A DNA stretch of 64,000 bases from Flectonema sp. DT1601 (lineage: Eukaryota; Euglenozoa; Diplonemea; Diplonemida; Diplonemidae): NCBI GenBank assembly GCA_964019425.1, contig OZ025786.1:930001-994000 (forward strand). Reading direction: 5' to 3'. This document shows, one piece after another, positions 21,346 through 32,301 of this stretch; within the stretch, counting starts at the first letter, position 1, and each line of letters opens with the position of its first letter. The notes beneath the pieces were generated by a model. The model did not search any database. It saw only the letters and a program-made list of their open reading frames with translations, and was not told the origin of the DNA. Position numbers and translations under genes: made by a program.

Positions 21346-22974
21346 TTAAAAAATGAAACATACTGTCTGCAAAAAGGGGTGCTTCAGCAGCTCACTGGCA
21401 GGAACTCGCTCATTTGGATCCTTATTGAGCATCAAACTGATGAAGTGGAGAAGTTCGGGTGACCAGGAATCTGGACCCTTCGGCAATGGTGCATCTTGTG
21501 TTACGATAACATATAGAGCACGCATTGGAGAGAGTTCCATTAGAGGAGGCTGTCCATCACACAGTTCAAGGACAATTATTCCCATACTCCAAACGTCTGC
21601 TTTAGAATCGTACGGCTCTCCTCTAATCACCTCCGGTGCCATCCAATACGGGGAACCAACAACCGATTTTCGTTTGTCGTTTTCTCCTTCTGAAAGACTC
21701 GCACAAAAGCCAAAGTCTCCCAATTTTATTTCACCCCTAGTATTTAAAAGAATATTATCACTCTTTACATCACGGTGGATTCGCCCCTTGCCGTGCAAGT
21801 ACGCCAACCCTGCTAGAATATTTTTGCATATGTAGGCTATCTGTGGTTCAGTAAAGGTACGAGCACTGGGCAATTCTAGAAGGTCAGTGAGGTTGCCACC
21901 AGCCATAAGTTCCATGGCAATCCAAAGAGATTCCGAATCCCGATGTGCCGAATAAAAATTAACAATATTACGATGTGAGGACGTATACATCATGGATATT
22001 TCATTTTCCAATGCAGGGAGCATCTTCTCTTCATTTTTAACGAATATTTTTTTGAGCGCTACATCCGCACCATCACTCTTCCGCGTCGCTCTGTACACTT
22101 CTCCCTGTGAACCACTGTCGAGCTTAACTAGGTTACTGTGAATCAGAAGCGCAGGTTCAGGTGAAACTAACTCAGACAACGCGTACTTTTCCTTGGGGGT
22201 TGAACTTGTATTTTGACTCAGGAGTTCTTCAAGAATATCATTTTTGTTATTATTGACAGCCATAGGATGATTCTTCTCCGTAAACTGAATGACTGACATC
22301 ACATCACTATAATTATTCTTAGCCTCCTCTGAAGTAATACCGCTAGAATGCAAAATCCCCAAGTACCGTTGCGGTATATGTGCCGACAGGGTTGGTGGTG
22401 ATGTTACAACCTGCTGCTGCAAACTTCCCCTATCAGAGCTTCCACTTGTCCCCAGTGATGTGCCAGAGAATCTGTTAAGACCCGTTGACTTTCTTGATAT
22501 TATACCTGCAACGTGAGTTTCCCATTTTGTAAGAACTGCTTCATCGGGTAAAGACAAAATCAAATCCCGATAATCACCCCCCGGCTTCCTTGGAACTTGG
22601 ATGTGAAATACAACACAGTTTTCTTTTTTAGAATTTATGTGGATAGGTGCAGATGGGTGATTTGGAATTCCGTCACGTATCCGTTCGACTTGCATGCCGG
22701 GTATGTAGTAACAACCAGAACAGCGAGCACCAGGGTCTTGAGATTGAAAATAGCATATGAAACTCTTGAAGAATATAAACCATCTTTTATCCCACGGACT
22801 CATAACCGCGCTGCTAAGCCTCAAGGCCCAACCCTCCAGTTCTGCCTTTGGCATCGATCCCAATGTCGGCCTCTCTGATGTGTATCTTTTCCATTCAATT
22901 GCATCGTCGGGATCACGCGGTTCAGCTATCCGACGCATGTCAGTCCCCCCTCCAGTCTTTTTGGTGGAGGACAT
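21346..22974 (-). CDS. PAK-group (STE20) protein kinase with PH domain and p21-binding segment
   Basis: An open frame of 542 residues from the ATG at 22974. An in-frame upstream ATG exists at 22986, but a good 3' splice site (TTTTTTCACCGTGCAG, ending at 22981) lies between the two, so I chose the downstream start. Residues about 41-158 are a PH domain (E-G-W-A-L-R, K-R-W-F-I-F ... W-E-T-H-V), which binds phosphoinositides. Residues about 200-232 (L-G-I-L-H-S-S-G-I-T-S-E-E-A ... V-M-S-V-I-Q-F) match the C-terminal part of the p21-binding domain of PAKs. The kinase domain, about 285-540, has V-A-L-K-K-I, I-H-R-D-V-K-S-D-N, G-D-F-G-F-C and G-S-P-Y-W-M-A-P-E-V. The first Gly of the glycine loop is Asp (L-D-S-G-S-Q-G-E-V). 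The likely role is a Rac/Cdc42-type effector at membranes controlling the cytoskeleton. Confidence 0.92.
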   Translation of the reverse strand: MSSTKKTGGGTDMRRIAEPRDPDDAIEWKRYTSERPTLGSMPKAELEGWALRLSSAVMSPWDKRWFIFFKSFICYFQSQDPGARCSGCYYIPGMQVERIRDGIPNHPSAPIHINSKKENCVVFHIQVPRKPGGDYRDLILSLPDEAVLTKWETHVAGIISRKSTGLNRFSGTSLGTSGSSDRGSLQQQVVTSPPTLSAHIPQRYLGILHSSGITSEEAKNNYSDVMSVIQFTEKNHPMAVNNNKNDILEELLSQNTSSTPKEKYALSELVSPEPALLIHSNLVKLDSGSQGEVYRATRKSDGADVALKKIFVKNEEKMLPALENEISMMYTSSHRNIVNFYSAHRDSESLWIAMELMAGGNLTDLLELPSARTFTEPQIAYICKNILAGLAYLHGKGRIHRDVKSDNILLNTRGEIKLGDFGFCASLSEGENDKRKSVVGSPYWMAPEVIRGEPYDSKADVWSMGIIVLELCDGQPPLMELSPMRALYVIVTQDAPLPKGPDSWSPELLHFISLMLNKDPNERVPASELLKHPFLQTVCFIF

Positions 22975-23124
22975 CTTATACTGCACGGTGAAAAAATAAA
23001 TAAAACAACTTATACAGGATTAGGTGATAATGACAACATAACAGTCAATCTATAAGGGAGAAATAAGAGTTAAACACAGGCATCACAGTATTTTTACTAA
23101 AAGAAAGAAATAAAAAAAACATAC

Positions 23125-23250
23125 TTCGGAATAGCCCTGGCCAACGGCTTCGTAGGATCCACAGACACTACTATTCTTTTCTTACCCCCGACTAAGATGC
23201 CAGAATCAGCCATCAGCTGAATGATCATTTTATTTGATCTACCAAATACT
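23125..23250 (-). other. Candidate 5' exon upstream of the kinase
   Basis: An open stretch flanked by a 3' splice-like TTTCCTTTCAG (ending 23251) and a GTATGT donor (23124). It would encode a protein-like segment with M-A-D-S-G-I-L-V-G-G-K-K-R-I. Its reading phase does not fit the downstream kinase frame through the acceptor at 22981, so it may be an untranslated leader exon, an alternative exon, or chance. The rest of 22987-23880 shows no gene. Confidence 0.3.
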
Positions 23251-25593
23251 CTGAAAGGAAATTAAAACTAAAATCAATTCCAGACAGATAAGAAAAACAA
23301 CACCCTCATGCAGGGTATTAATAGACATCTGTGGGTATAGAAACAGACTCAACGTTAAAAGAGTTGTGACTGAAGTATTCTAGTTAGTATTATCAGTCAA
23401 TCAAAAAAAAAGCAAAATTTCGTAGGACAACAAACAAGTTGGTTTCGGGCTAAGATTAAAACAATCTTTCTTCGGATTATTCCCCTTACCCAGCCCTCTT
23501 CAGCGAAGAAAGCAAGGGGGACACTGCGGTGTCAGGCTTAAAAGAGTTAGTTAATATCATTAATTTTAGAACAGAAAAGTGAGAATAAGAAAAGTAGAGA
23601 TTAGTAAAAGAAAAGTAGTCATTTCTGCAGTTTCCTAACATCGAAGGGTAATAGAATATGTAGTTTCAGGAGCCTTAATCTTATACTACTTGTCCCTTTT
23701 TAGGCCTTCATCAGTAAGTTCTAAGGGACTTCATTCTATGTTGAAGTTGCTATCGTTCAAAGATAAAAATCCATCGGAGCTCGCCAGGATAGGGCTAGCA
23801 ATGTTTATTTGCTTTTGCTCAATTTGAATTTTTGACGTCTGGTCGTTTCACTATTACAGTCGAGTTATTAGATAAGTCGTCATCCAATTTTCGTTTCACC
23901 TTGTCTTCGCATACCATCAAAGGTCCTATTCGCAGGTGTCATTGTAACATCCATATCAGTCTGAGCTTTTAATGGTATCATATGGAAACTATACTCTGTA
24001 GTTCGGTACATCTTGTCAAAATGATCGAAAGGGAGTCTTAAATCTTTTGTGCCTTTAAGAATGTCCCGGGTGATCATGGACTCAAATGAGACTAGCGCAA
24101 CGATAAAGTGAGTCATCCTTGTTTTCGCTTTATGCAGAATAAGTGCTGCGGCTGCTTCAGGATAATCGAAATCTGCTGGGTTAACGAAGTATTCGATTCT
24201 CCTGTTGAATTTAGTCAAGCAAGCCATGTTAAGTACTTGTAGCGAGAACCAACCATCTGGTGATGGTTTATGCTCTGAGTTGTTCGGTTCTACTTTAAGA
24301 GATTTTTCATAAAATCGTTGTTGGTAGTTTTGCAGAAAACTGAAGTTAATTCTATCAATATATAAATGATCTGCAATGAAGTTGAGCGATGCCCATCCGC
24401 ATTCTCCACCGAGTAGATCTTATCCTGATGTTTGATGTAGGGATGATGGAAATCGTTTATCCAAGGAATGGCTTGTAGAGCCTGTGTGGTTAATTGTATC
24501 CTTTTCGATGCTTAATGGGACTTTGTGACTAAACTTCTCAAAAGTAAAGTTGATACGTCGACGCATTGCAGCTGCGGTATTACCATCATCAATGTGAGAG
24601 CTAATGAAGCGGAGGCATGCTGCTCTGATATTGTCAGATTTATAGCTCCGGTTGAGTAATCTATATGTTACCGCTTCAAGTTCCTGTAAAAAATCTGCCT
24701 GGTTGTTGCAGATTTTTAGAGCTCGTAAGATCACGGTGGTAAAGATACCTGAACCCATTGATTCTTGAGCTGCAGAATGCTGATGAGTAAACCTTGTTGG
24801 CGTAATATGCCAACCCCTGGCTTTGTCGTTAACACTTAAACGAATCCATCGTTTATTTGTGTTAGTGATCTCTATTCGGATACGAATTCCTATATAAGAG
24901 ACATCATCGATATTATTTGAAGTATCAGTGTAATCCATTGAGTATAGACTTGCTGGTGGAGGGTCGCAACTCCAGGTGAGGAAGTCGTCGATGTATCTAC
25001 ACGAGTGGTCATGTTGCCGAGCTAAGTCTAGATTTTTTGCTTCAATTAAAGAATCGATATATGCGGATTCAACTCTATAGCAGTAGAGATTTGCTATATC
25101 GCTACTGGCATACTTGTGCAAAAAGCTAAAAGCTAAAGCTAAGCTTTTTGGAGCTAAAGCTAAGCTATCTAGCTTTTTTTAGCTTTTTTTTTGAAAAAAA
25201 TTTTTTTTTAAATTTTGGCATGTTTCTGTACTTTTTTGATATTTTTTTTGGTTTTGTGAGGAAAAAAAGTGTGGAAAAAAAAAAAAATCACCAATTATAA
25301 TATTTCCAGTATCCACCACTACAGGTTTTTGTGTGTTTTTTGGCTCATTTAAGCTGTTAAGTGACGTGATTTTTCGATATTTGCGCAACCTGGTATCTAC
25401 AAAGATAACATTTCATAATTCAACTATGTGTACTGTTGGGAGAGAAATATGTTTTTTTTTTTATATGACAGGCAAATTATTACTTATTACAATCAACACT
25501 GAGTATGATTTTTCGCTATACTTGCCTTAACACACATTTTCCCTACCTGGATTAAAAAAATGTCACTAAAAGGAGGAGATATCCATAAATTCA

Positions 25594-27545
25594 CTAAATA
25601 ATTATACCACAGAAGTAGTAAAATACAGGAAACAGGCGTTGTTTCCCCTTGCGTTTCAGCAGGAGATCTTCAAGTCTCACTGCCCGAACCCAGCAGTCGT
25701 ACACTGTGTTCCATCGGGTACTGCCTATGCATTTAAGTTGCAGAGGGCTTCCCTTTCGACCCTTCTGCACCTCAAGGAACAACTCCTTCCTTTTGGGGGT
25801 TGCCATCTCCTCTGTCAGATCCTTCACCTTATTGTATGCCGTTGAGAGGAGGGGGATACCATTGATGAGATCCTTCATTAACAGCTGCAATGAATGTGCT
25901 GCACATCTGATAGTGAGGAGCTTCTCCTTCCCTGCAGCCTGAAGCATCTGCTCTAGAGCATCTGCGTCAATGCCCTCTGGGTCTTCTTCTCCTGCACTTT
26001 CACAAGATGCTGCACTGTCATTGTCAGTGTCTTCTTCAAGACTCTCCATCTCTGTGATGGTTTATTAAATCTTAGTTTGTAAAATGTTGGGCAGCAGGTA
26101 ATGTTTGCTTTTTTAGATACATACTAACTGGAAGTGCTGCTTCCTTCAGGGCATTCTGCATGCTCTTTGCATTGTCAGCACAGAAGGCAAGTGGAACAAC
26201 ATTAGCTTCAAGTAGCTCAGTAGTGATGCTTCGAAGTACCTTCAAGGCATCTGCAGCAGAAAAGCTAGTAACTACTACACTTCTAAAAAACAGGGCCATA
26301 TGGCCATTGTGAATACTGAAGTTCAGCACTCGTCGCTTTCCAGGTAGTGTCGCCCCATCAAACATAATTGTAACATCATCGCCTTCAAACCGCTTAAGCA
26401 ACTTCTGACGGCAGGTATTCCCAAGCTTCTCAATGTGGGCAAGCAGACTCCTTCGCGTAACACCTGCAGGTGCAGACGTAATGCCAGTGAAAGTTGGATC
26501 TTCAACCACTTGCAGGGCTATCTTATTTTGGCAGAAGAACACAGCTATTTTGTCCATCATGCTCTGTTGGTGTGAGACATTGTACAAACACTTGATGTTT
26601 CTAAAGAAATTCAATGGTTTACATACCAAGTCTTTTAAAACACACAGATCAGTGGTGGAAGTGCCATGTGTTACCCCCAACTCCTTAGGCTTCCCGCTTC
26701 CTGGGAGGTTGTGATGACAACGCAAGTGTGCCCGCAGGTTACTTGTTCCAGCGTTTTTCTTCCCTGAGCCTCCATTCTTCATCCTAATCTCACCGCAAAT
26801 GTTGCACTTGCCCCTATCCCCATTATCAACAAACCAACCACCCTCACCAAAGAGTGGTCGGTCAGCCTGTGTTGTCCCAACCTCCAATCCCCCCTCCTTA
26901 GCTTCCTGTGGAATTGGCGCAGCTGGTATCTTGGGAAGTACTTCAGGCATGCTCTCCTTCGGCTTACTATCAAGGATATTGCGAATCCTCTCCTCCTTTG
27001 CATTCCACACCTCAGTTGCATCTCTGCACTTCTGTTCTGCATCATCTACCTCTGCTTTTAGTCGCTTCACTTCATTTTCCATCTCCCCATGTTCGGATTC
27101 AAGTAACCGCTTCTCGTTCTCAATCTCTAGAACCCTTGTTTCTAACTCTGTAACTTTCTCTGAGCTGCCTGTCTGCAACACATTTGCTAGAGTTGCGTGT
27201 GTAATTTGTGCTACCTGCAGTTGAATCCCTTCCGCTAGGGAAGAATGTTGTTTCTTTAGGGCACTGCACTCATCTTGCAAGCTAAGTAATTCCTTCTCAG
27301 CAGCAGTGTTTGACTCCTGCAGTTTCTGCGTTACTGCTTCATGCTCTTCCTGCAGCAGCAACTGCTCTTCATGCATTGCATCCTGGAATGCCTGGAACTC
27401 AGAGTCCCTGTAGCTTTGTTGGGCTACAAGATGGTGTTCTTGCAACTTTTCCACTGCAGTTATACCATCGTCAGTAGAAATGTTACTGAATGATGACTGC
27501 TCCTTTTGCCAGTTTCCAACTAAGTTTTCTACATCCCCACTACCT
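25594..27545 (-). CDS. hAT transposase, C-terminally truncated, with BED zinc finger
   Basis: Exon 27545-26125 joins through a 73-bp GTATGT...CACAG intron (26124-26052) to exon 26051-25594 in frame. The first part is a long coiled coil (about residues 15-190). A BED finger follows (C-N-I-C ... H-L-R-C-H-H), and then the RNase H-fold start, with T-I-M-F-D-G-A carrying the first catalytic Asp and F-C-A-D-N-A-K-S. The second exon has C-A-A-H-S-L-Q-L, the hAT C-x-x-H signature, and S-T-R-W-N-T-V-Y. The frame stops soon after, without the catalytic Glu region and dimerisation domain. In hAT elements this protein cuts and pastes the element; here it is unlikely to be functional. The 5' side is bounded by a 3' splice site at 27546, so an upstream exon is expected. 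Confidence 0.8.
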
Positions 27546-28062
27546 CTGGGCAGCAAGAAGGAAAGCAGTTTAGTACTTCTGGGTGTTTGGCATCACCCCC
27601 CATAGTGAGCAAGTACAACAGGTAGCATTGGTAGTCTGTTGATCCTGAGTGATCCCAGCTACAGTTTTGTTTTTCTTTCTTTTTTTTAGAAGAAGATCAG
27701 GACATCCAAGCACTGCTGGATAGTTGCTGAATGCAGGGCCTGCCTGTGGCATTATAATAACAGGCTAAGTCATTTGTAGTTCATAGTTTACCTTTGATTT
27801 TATAACTTCACACAGGGTACTATGAACGATGAGAGATCCAGTGGGATCACTCAGGGTCTAGTAGAGACCACCAATGTTGTGCGTTGATAGGCAAGGTGAC
27901 CAACCTTGACATTCTTTCTTTTCTCTCCTGTTGTGACAAACACAAAATACACACACAGCTTACAGCGTGTTCTTTGTGTATGTTTTCTTCAGGTGTGAGT
28001 AGTTTTTTTGTTCTTGCTCTTCAGGGAGGGCCTTAGCCAAAAGCTAACAGTCCAAATCTCAC
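27546..28062 (-). repeat. 517-bp intron-like repeat, copy 1
   Basis: On the minus strand it starts GTGAGATTTGG and ends TTCTTGCTGCCCAG, a textbook GT...AG intron with a pyrimidine-rich 3' end. It recurs at 55815-56331 with the same length and only about one difference that I can see. Inside the hAT element it separates the putative 5' exon from the transposase exon. Confidence 0.8.
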
Positions 28063-28070
28063 CTGGAAAT

Positions 28071-28436
28071 TCAACTCAGTTTCTTAGCTGAGTGACTAAG
28101 ATGTCGAAAGTGAGAGAGATTCCCCCTGTACACTGTGACTGAATGATAGGGATTTGATGCCAAATCAGCATCAGAGGGTGGAAATCGAAGGATAGTGGCA
28201 GGATCTTGGCGATACATGATACCAACATGCCTGTTATCACCTGATCCTCGGGCTACTTGCACATAGCCTCTCCATTCCACTATCTTCTTCGCTGCCTCTT
28301 TCTTGAATCGCAGAACGATTCGATCATCGACTTGCAAGTCACATGCAAGTTGCTGCAGCTCAGCAGCCTCAAGTGGAGTTTCAAGAGCATTCATTGTAGG
28401 AGATGGATCTGAAAGGAGAAAAAAAACACATTGCAA
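28071..28436 (-). CDS. Likely 5' exon region of the hAT gene
   Basis: A 121-codon frame inside the hAT element with a protein-like sequence (V-D-D-R-I-V-L-R-F-K-K-E ... R-G-Y-V-Q-V-A-R-G-S-G-D-N-R-H-V-G-I-M-Y-R), resembling a small beta domain. It ends just before a donor CCAG|GTGAGA at 28062 that pairs with the acceptor at 27546. In this copy the frame closes a few codons before the donor, and an indel relative to the second copy of the flanking sequence (near 56340-56360) may explain it. I do not recognise the domain. Confidence 0.45.
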   Translation of the reverse strand: MQCVFFLLSDPSPTMNALETPLEAAELQQLACDLQVDDRIVLRFKKEAAKKIVEWRGYVQVARGSGDNRHVGIMYRQDPATILRFPPSDADLASNPYHSVTVYRGNLSHFRHLSHSAKKLS

Positions 28437-30079
28437 CAGGTTAAGTTACTGTAGTTTGACAGGGAACTTTGTAAGACATTTTTTAAGAACCTGGGGGGGG
28501 TAAATTAAGGAGGGGAAATTTGGATTTATGCAGTTTTGACACCTCTTACCTTATATCCTTGCTCTGTTCACAGATTTAGCTGCTAATATACCAAAAGACC
28601 CCAAAAAAACCCAAACAAGACTGGTTACTAGCTTTTTTAATTAAAAAAAATTTTTTTTACTCCCCTTCAAGTAATTTTTTTTTTTTTTTTTTACATTCTG
28701 AGAGAATAATTTTTTTTTCAAAAAATTCAAAAAAAATGCTTTCAGTGCCTACAGTGCCAGTTTCTCAATTTTCCACTGCTTTATTTTCAACAACTTTCCA
28801 TTTTTTTTCTAAAAAAATTCCAAAAAAATACCAAAAATGTCCAAAAATGAGGTATTTTTTGTTTGAAAATTTTTTTTCAAAAAAGCTAAAAAAAAGCTAA
28901 AAAAAGCTAAAAAAAGCTAAATAGCTTTAGCTTAGCTCTAAAAAGCTTAGCTTTAGCTTTAGCTTTTTGCACAAGTATGCTACTGGCGTTGCCACCCATT
29001 GGAATGCCTATTATTTGTCTCCAAATATAACCTCTTAATGCAATAAAGGAGGAGTCAATACAGAATTCAAGTAATTTTTGACATTCTGCAAGCGCAAGAG
29101 AAGGGAATCGTGTAGGGTCACTCGATTCAAGACGTAAGATATTTTTGAAACTAAAGGCTTCTTGCAGTGCTTCACTTACTTTAGTTTTAATAGCGTTGTG
29201 TGGTAGGCGGGTGTACATTGTTGTAAAATCAAAAGTCTTAGGGGATAATTTTTTCAAAACCATCAAATTCTGTTTAATCGAACTAGAGACTTCATCATCT
29301 GATTCCACAATCCAGTATCGTTTGAATCGCGAATGCATATCTTTCTCTTTTAATATAGTCATCGCATTTTTAAGGATACTAGAGAGATGTTGGTGCGCAT
29401 ATGTTGTTGCTGTTGCGGGTGCAAGATTATGATCCTTATCGTATTGTCGTTGTTCTGCTGTACTCGTGAAGGATGAGACCCCAGTAATCCATCTCATCCC
29501 GATAGCTGATTTGTGTAATTTAATCATTCCGTATAGGTGTGGGAGTCGATCAGAATGGCGGGCATTGATTGAAATGTTCATGTTCTTGAGGTTGGCTAGT
29601 CGTCTGATGTGATGCGTTCATAAGAATCACTTTGTAGCTGCTCTCGAAGTAAACGCAAATAGTTTAATTTACACATGTAACCAATATCGTGCTGTCCTTT
29701 GTCAACTTTAAGAAATACAAACTGAGATTGAAGATTCTGAAGTTCAGTCCATGCTTTATTTGATAATGGTGAGTCAAGAAAGCTTAAGTTTTTACTTAAT
29801 TTAAGCTGCAATTGTTTAAGAATTGTGTTTTTAAAGATCGATTTAAAGTTATCGCCAACGTTCTTGTATGCGTGAGTTATATATTCAGTAATATCATTTT
29901 CAAGTGATTCTAATGCAGCTGACGGGTGAACTGGGACTCTAAATTTTCGACCTCGTGCGAAGAAGTCTCTTAGTTCTTCTGAGACAGGTAAATCAGTAGC
30001 GAGTCCGCAAGAATGGTCGTTGTATTTTAAACTATTCAGTTCTTGAGTACTGCAATTGCAAGTAGATTGAGTCTTTTTT

Positions 30080-30645
30080 CAAAGTACAGTCAGTAGTTGT
30101 AAGAAACCTCAGCATCCCTGCCATCACCAGTATTTCAACCTACCGCAAGGAGACAAATGGTAAACTATTTATAGCTACCTCGTCAGATGCTATGGAACAG
30201 TACGAACTTAGCAGCACAAAATCTGAACACACCTTAGAGCACTCTCCGAAGATTTCCTCTAATCTACCCCTAACAAAGGATGAGAAAACAATTATTGGGG
30301 ATGCACAGTACCAACGTGATGCTGTTGATGAGGTGGAAGAGGTCGACCACAGCAAGCTCGTAAGGACGCTTCAAAACAAGAGGGAGAGAAAGGATCAGTT
30401 GTTTGTAAAACTCAAGAAAGACTATGAGAATAATAAAAAAATGTCAGTCACTCAAGCAAGTGAAACATGGGAACAAACATCCCCCACAACAATTAAGAAA
30501 AAAAGAAAGAAACGGACCTGTGGGACATGTGGGGCCCCAAATCACGATAGCAGGAATTGTCCTGACGGCAGCTCTTCCGAGAGTTCCACTCAGAGCTCTT
30601 GCGATCAGAATGTGAAACGTCCAAAGGAAACGCAAAAAAAGTAGA
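30080..30645 (+). pseudogene. C-terminal fragment of a MULE-type transposase with zinc knuckle
   Basis: A plus-strand frame, protein-like from about 30084, with a charged helical region and the knuckle C-G-T-C-G-A-P-N-H-D-S-R-N-C near 30519-30560, followed by a Ser-rich tail and stop at 30642. The same order (transposase, C-x-x-C-x(4)-H-x(4)-C, Ser-rich tail) ends the complete MULE transposase at 51620. The upstream catalytic part is absent, and the PLE begins immediately to the left. Confidence 0.5.
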
Positions 30646-30683
30646 ACATGGGGTTTCTCTGTAGCCACAAGCAAGCCTGTGTA

Positions 30684-30865
30684 AGCCACAAGCAAAAAAT
30701 GCAGGATTTTTTTTTTTTTACAAGTATTACAAGTAAAGTGAGATCCCACACCCGGAATTGAATTTTTTGGGGCATGTTTCAGACGGGGTTGGGTCTCGAT
30801 TGAGTTGTACATGCCCGCAGTTTACCGTTGACCAAAACGGTACCAGACTTTTGACATGTCCTCAT
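30684..30865. repeat. Dispersed repeat, copy 1 (second copy at 54963-55140)
   Basis: About 180 bp starting CACAAGCAAAAAATGCAGG and ending ACCAGACTTTTGACAT. It is about 98 per cent alike in the two places and in the same orientation. The reverse strand contains TTCAATTCCGGG, loosely like a Pol III B box, so a SINE origin is possible but unproven. Confidence 0.7.
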
Positions 30866-31039
30866 ATATTTAATAAAAAGAATTGGCTTTAACTTCAACT
30901 ATACAGAAAATAATGATATAACACCGTGATTTTTTTGTTTGTGCACGAAACCGTGAACCGACTTAAACTGATAAAGCTAAAGGAGGTTTACGTGTGCTGC
31001 CAACATTCTTTTTCGTTCTTACAATACTTGTTAAATGCA

Positions 31040-31292
31040 AAAAAAAATTAAAAAAAAGAATAAACAATGTTATCATAGTTTTTTTTATCGATTGACTATG
31101 TCGATTAATTTCTATTTTCCGTCCTGGTCAAGACGCTAAACTGATTGTTTTTTTTTTTTAAAAATTAATAAAAAGAATATAAAAAAAAAAGAATAAACAA
31201 TGTTACCATTGTTTTTTTTTTTTTTTTTTACCGATCGACTTTGTCGACTAATTTCTATTTTCCGTCCTGGTCAAGACGCTAAACTGATTGTT
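31040..31292 (-). repeat. Palindromic array A1 (about two units, inverted)
   Basis: Two units of the A-type repeat in the opposite orientation to arrays A2-A6, recognised by ACAATGTTATCATAGT/ACAATGTTACCATTGT, GACTATGTCGAT and CGTCCTGGTCAAGACG. The array is joined directly to the LINE fragment. Confidence 0.85.
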
Positions 31293-31838
31293 TTGAAACG
31301 CGTTGTATGGGACTTCAAGTCTACGGACTGGAACTGCTTTGGGACCATGCTCGAAAAGAGAATTAGAAAATCAAGACTCTCCGATGATGCAACTGCGAAT
31401 GCCAAGCTCTTTAACAACATACTGCATGAAGTGGCGGCTAAATTCATTCGTCGACGTCTCCTTTTCAAAGGAAAACGGAGACGAAAGTGGAAGACGTCAA
31501 CTCCTGATTTTACCAAATCGAAGGGTGTCCACCTACGTGATCAACTTGACAAGGGTAACAACTTTGCCTTTGCGTTTAAGAAGATCAAAGAACTGCAGCA
31601 AGATGCTGGTAAAGATATCAGTGTCAACAACATCTCCGACTGCGATCTCCCATCAGCATTCTTGGACCTGTTTGTCTTGAAATCGGAAATATTATCGCTA
31701 GAGGCCCCCGCACTCTCAGAAGGTGATAATGAAATAGATATTTGCTGTGATTTCACAATGGCTGAAATTAAAGCTGCGATTAAGAACCTGAAGACCCGCA
31801 AGGCTGCAGGACCTGATGGACACAATGAGATCTCCTGA
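31293..31838 (+). pseudogene. LINE (non-LTR retrotransposon) fragment, linker and RT block 1
   Basis: The plus-strand frame contains W-D-F-K-S-T-D-W-N-C-F, typical of the linker between endonuclease and RT in LINEs, and ends with F-T-M-A-E-I-K-A-A-I-K-N-L-K-T-R-K-A-A-G-P-D-G-H, the first conserved RT block (E-I-x-x-A-I-x-x-L-K-x-x-K-A-P-G-P-D-G). The frame stops right after this block. About 100 bp further reads as RT-like in another frame (N-T-S-W-K-T-S-K-V-P), so a frameshift is likely. The endonuclease and the RT catalytic core are absent. Confidence 0.75.
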
Positions 31839-32251
31839 GAATTATTAACACTTCCTGGAAGACTTCAAAAGTACCTACCGTACCAGTGGAAATATTTAAT
31901 TTGTTACAAGAAAACAGGTAACCTTACATGAGCATCGGCTCGAACGGCTCTGGCGAAGCGAGTGAACGAGTCTGATTGCTGAGTATTGTATTCTGTTTTC
32001 TTGTTCTTTTTTTTAATTTATTTCAAACAGGGCAACAGGGCCACCTGTTGGTATCTTTTTATTTTTTTTATTTAAAGAAAAAAGCAGGCTAAGTCGCCTG
32101 AGCTGGCATCGCCAGAATATTTAACTTCACATGGCAATGTCAGCTCGTGAAGGGATCCAGTTGGATCAAAGGTTTTCTCCCCCCCACTCTATTTATCGTC
32201 ATTGGTGCGCACCTTTGAACAGGAAGGCCAACACTGACGGAATTTTTTTGT
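31839..32251. other. Non-coding stretch with small hairpins
   Basis: About 410 bp without a protein-like frame. It includes a perfect hairpin CAACAGGGCCACCTGTTG near 32031 and a short T-rich tract before it. It ends at a MULE terminal repeat. Confidence 0.4.
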
Positions 32252-32301
32252 AGGGAGTTGGCGATTTCGCAAACTATTTTTGTTGAATTAGAGGTTTTCC
32301 C
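32252..32301 (+). repeat. MULE right terminal inverted repeat (third element, left partner not found)
   Basis: GAGTTGGCGATTTCGCAAAC...GGTTTTCCC matches the right end of the MULE at 51965 and is again followed by TTTATTTTT and an A-type array. No matching left end was found in the window. The zinc-knuckle fragment at 30080-30645 may belong to the same element. Confidence 0.65.

Larger units (their letters stand above)
25110..28978 (-). mobile_element. hAT-type DNA transposon inserted in the PLE reverse transcriptase
   Basis: The ends are inverted: both begin ATACTTGTGCAAAAAGCTA and continue for about 90 bp of AGCTAAAGCTA sub-repeats. Flanking 9-bp duplications GCTACTGGC are at 25101-25109 and 28979-28987; removing the insert and one duplication restores the PLE coding sequence at G-G-N-A-S-S. 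Nine bases is one more than the usual hAT duplication. The element carries a transposase gene with a BED finger on the minus strand. It lacks the C-terminal hAT dimerisation region, so it is probably non-autonomous. Confidence 0.85.
23880..30065 (-). mobile_element. Penelope-like retroelement (PLE), old and broken, split by a hAT insertion
   Basis: On the minus strand the N-terminal part (about 30065-28979) shows G-R-K-F-R-V-P, F-V-F-L-K-V-D-K-G, L-Y-G-M-I-K-L-H-K, F-D-F-T-T-M-Y-T-R-L-P and G-I-P-M-G-G-N-A-S, the landmarks of Penelope-type reverse transcriptases. The second part (25109-23880) continues with R-Y-I-D-D-F, the catalytic Asp pair. The two parts are separated by the hAT element at 25110-28978. 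The C-terminal portion (about 24430-23880) has no GIY-YIG nuclease that I can recognise; it carries a G-G-E-C-G-W segment of unknown role. The element looks decayed, with several breaks beyond the hAT insertion. Family assignment rests on motif recognition. Confidence 0.7.

Noticed and set aside
22975-22986. Upstream in-frame ATG of the kinase
   Set aside because: It lies before a strong splice acceptor and is probably intronic.
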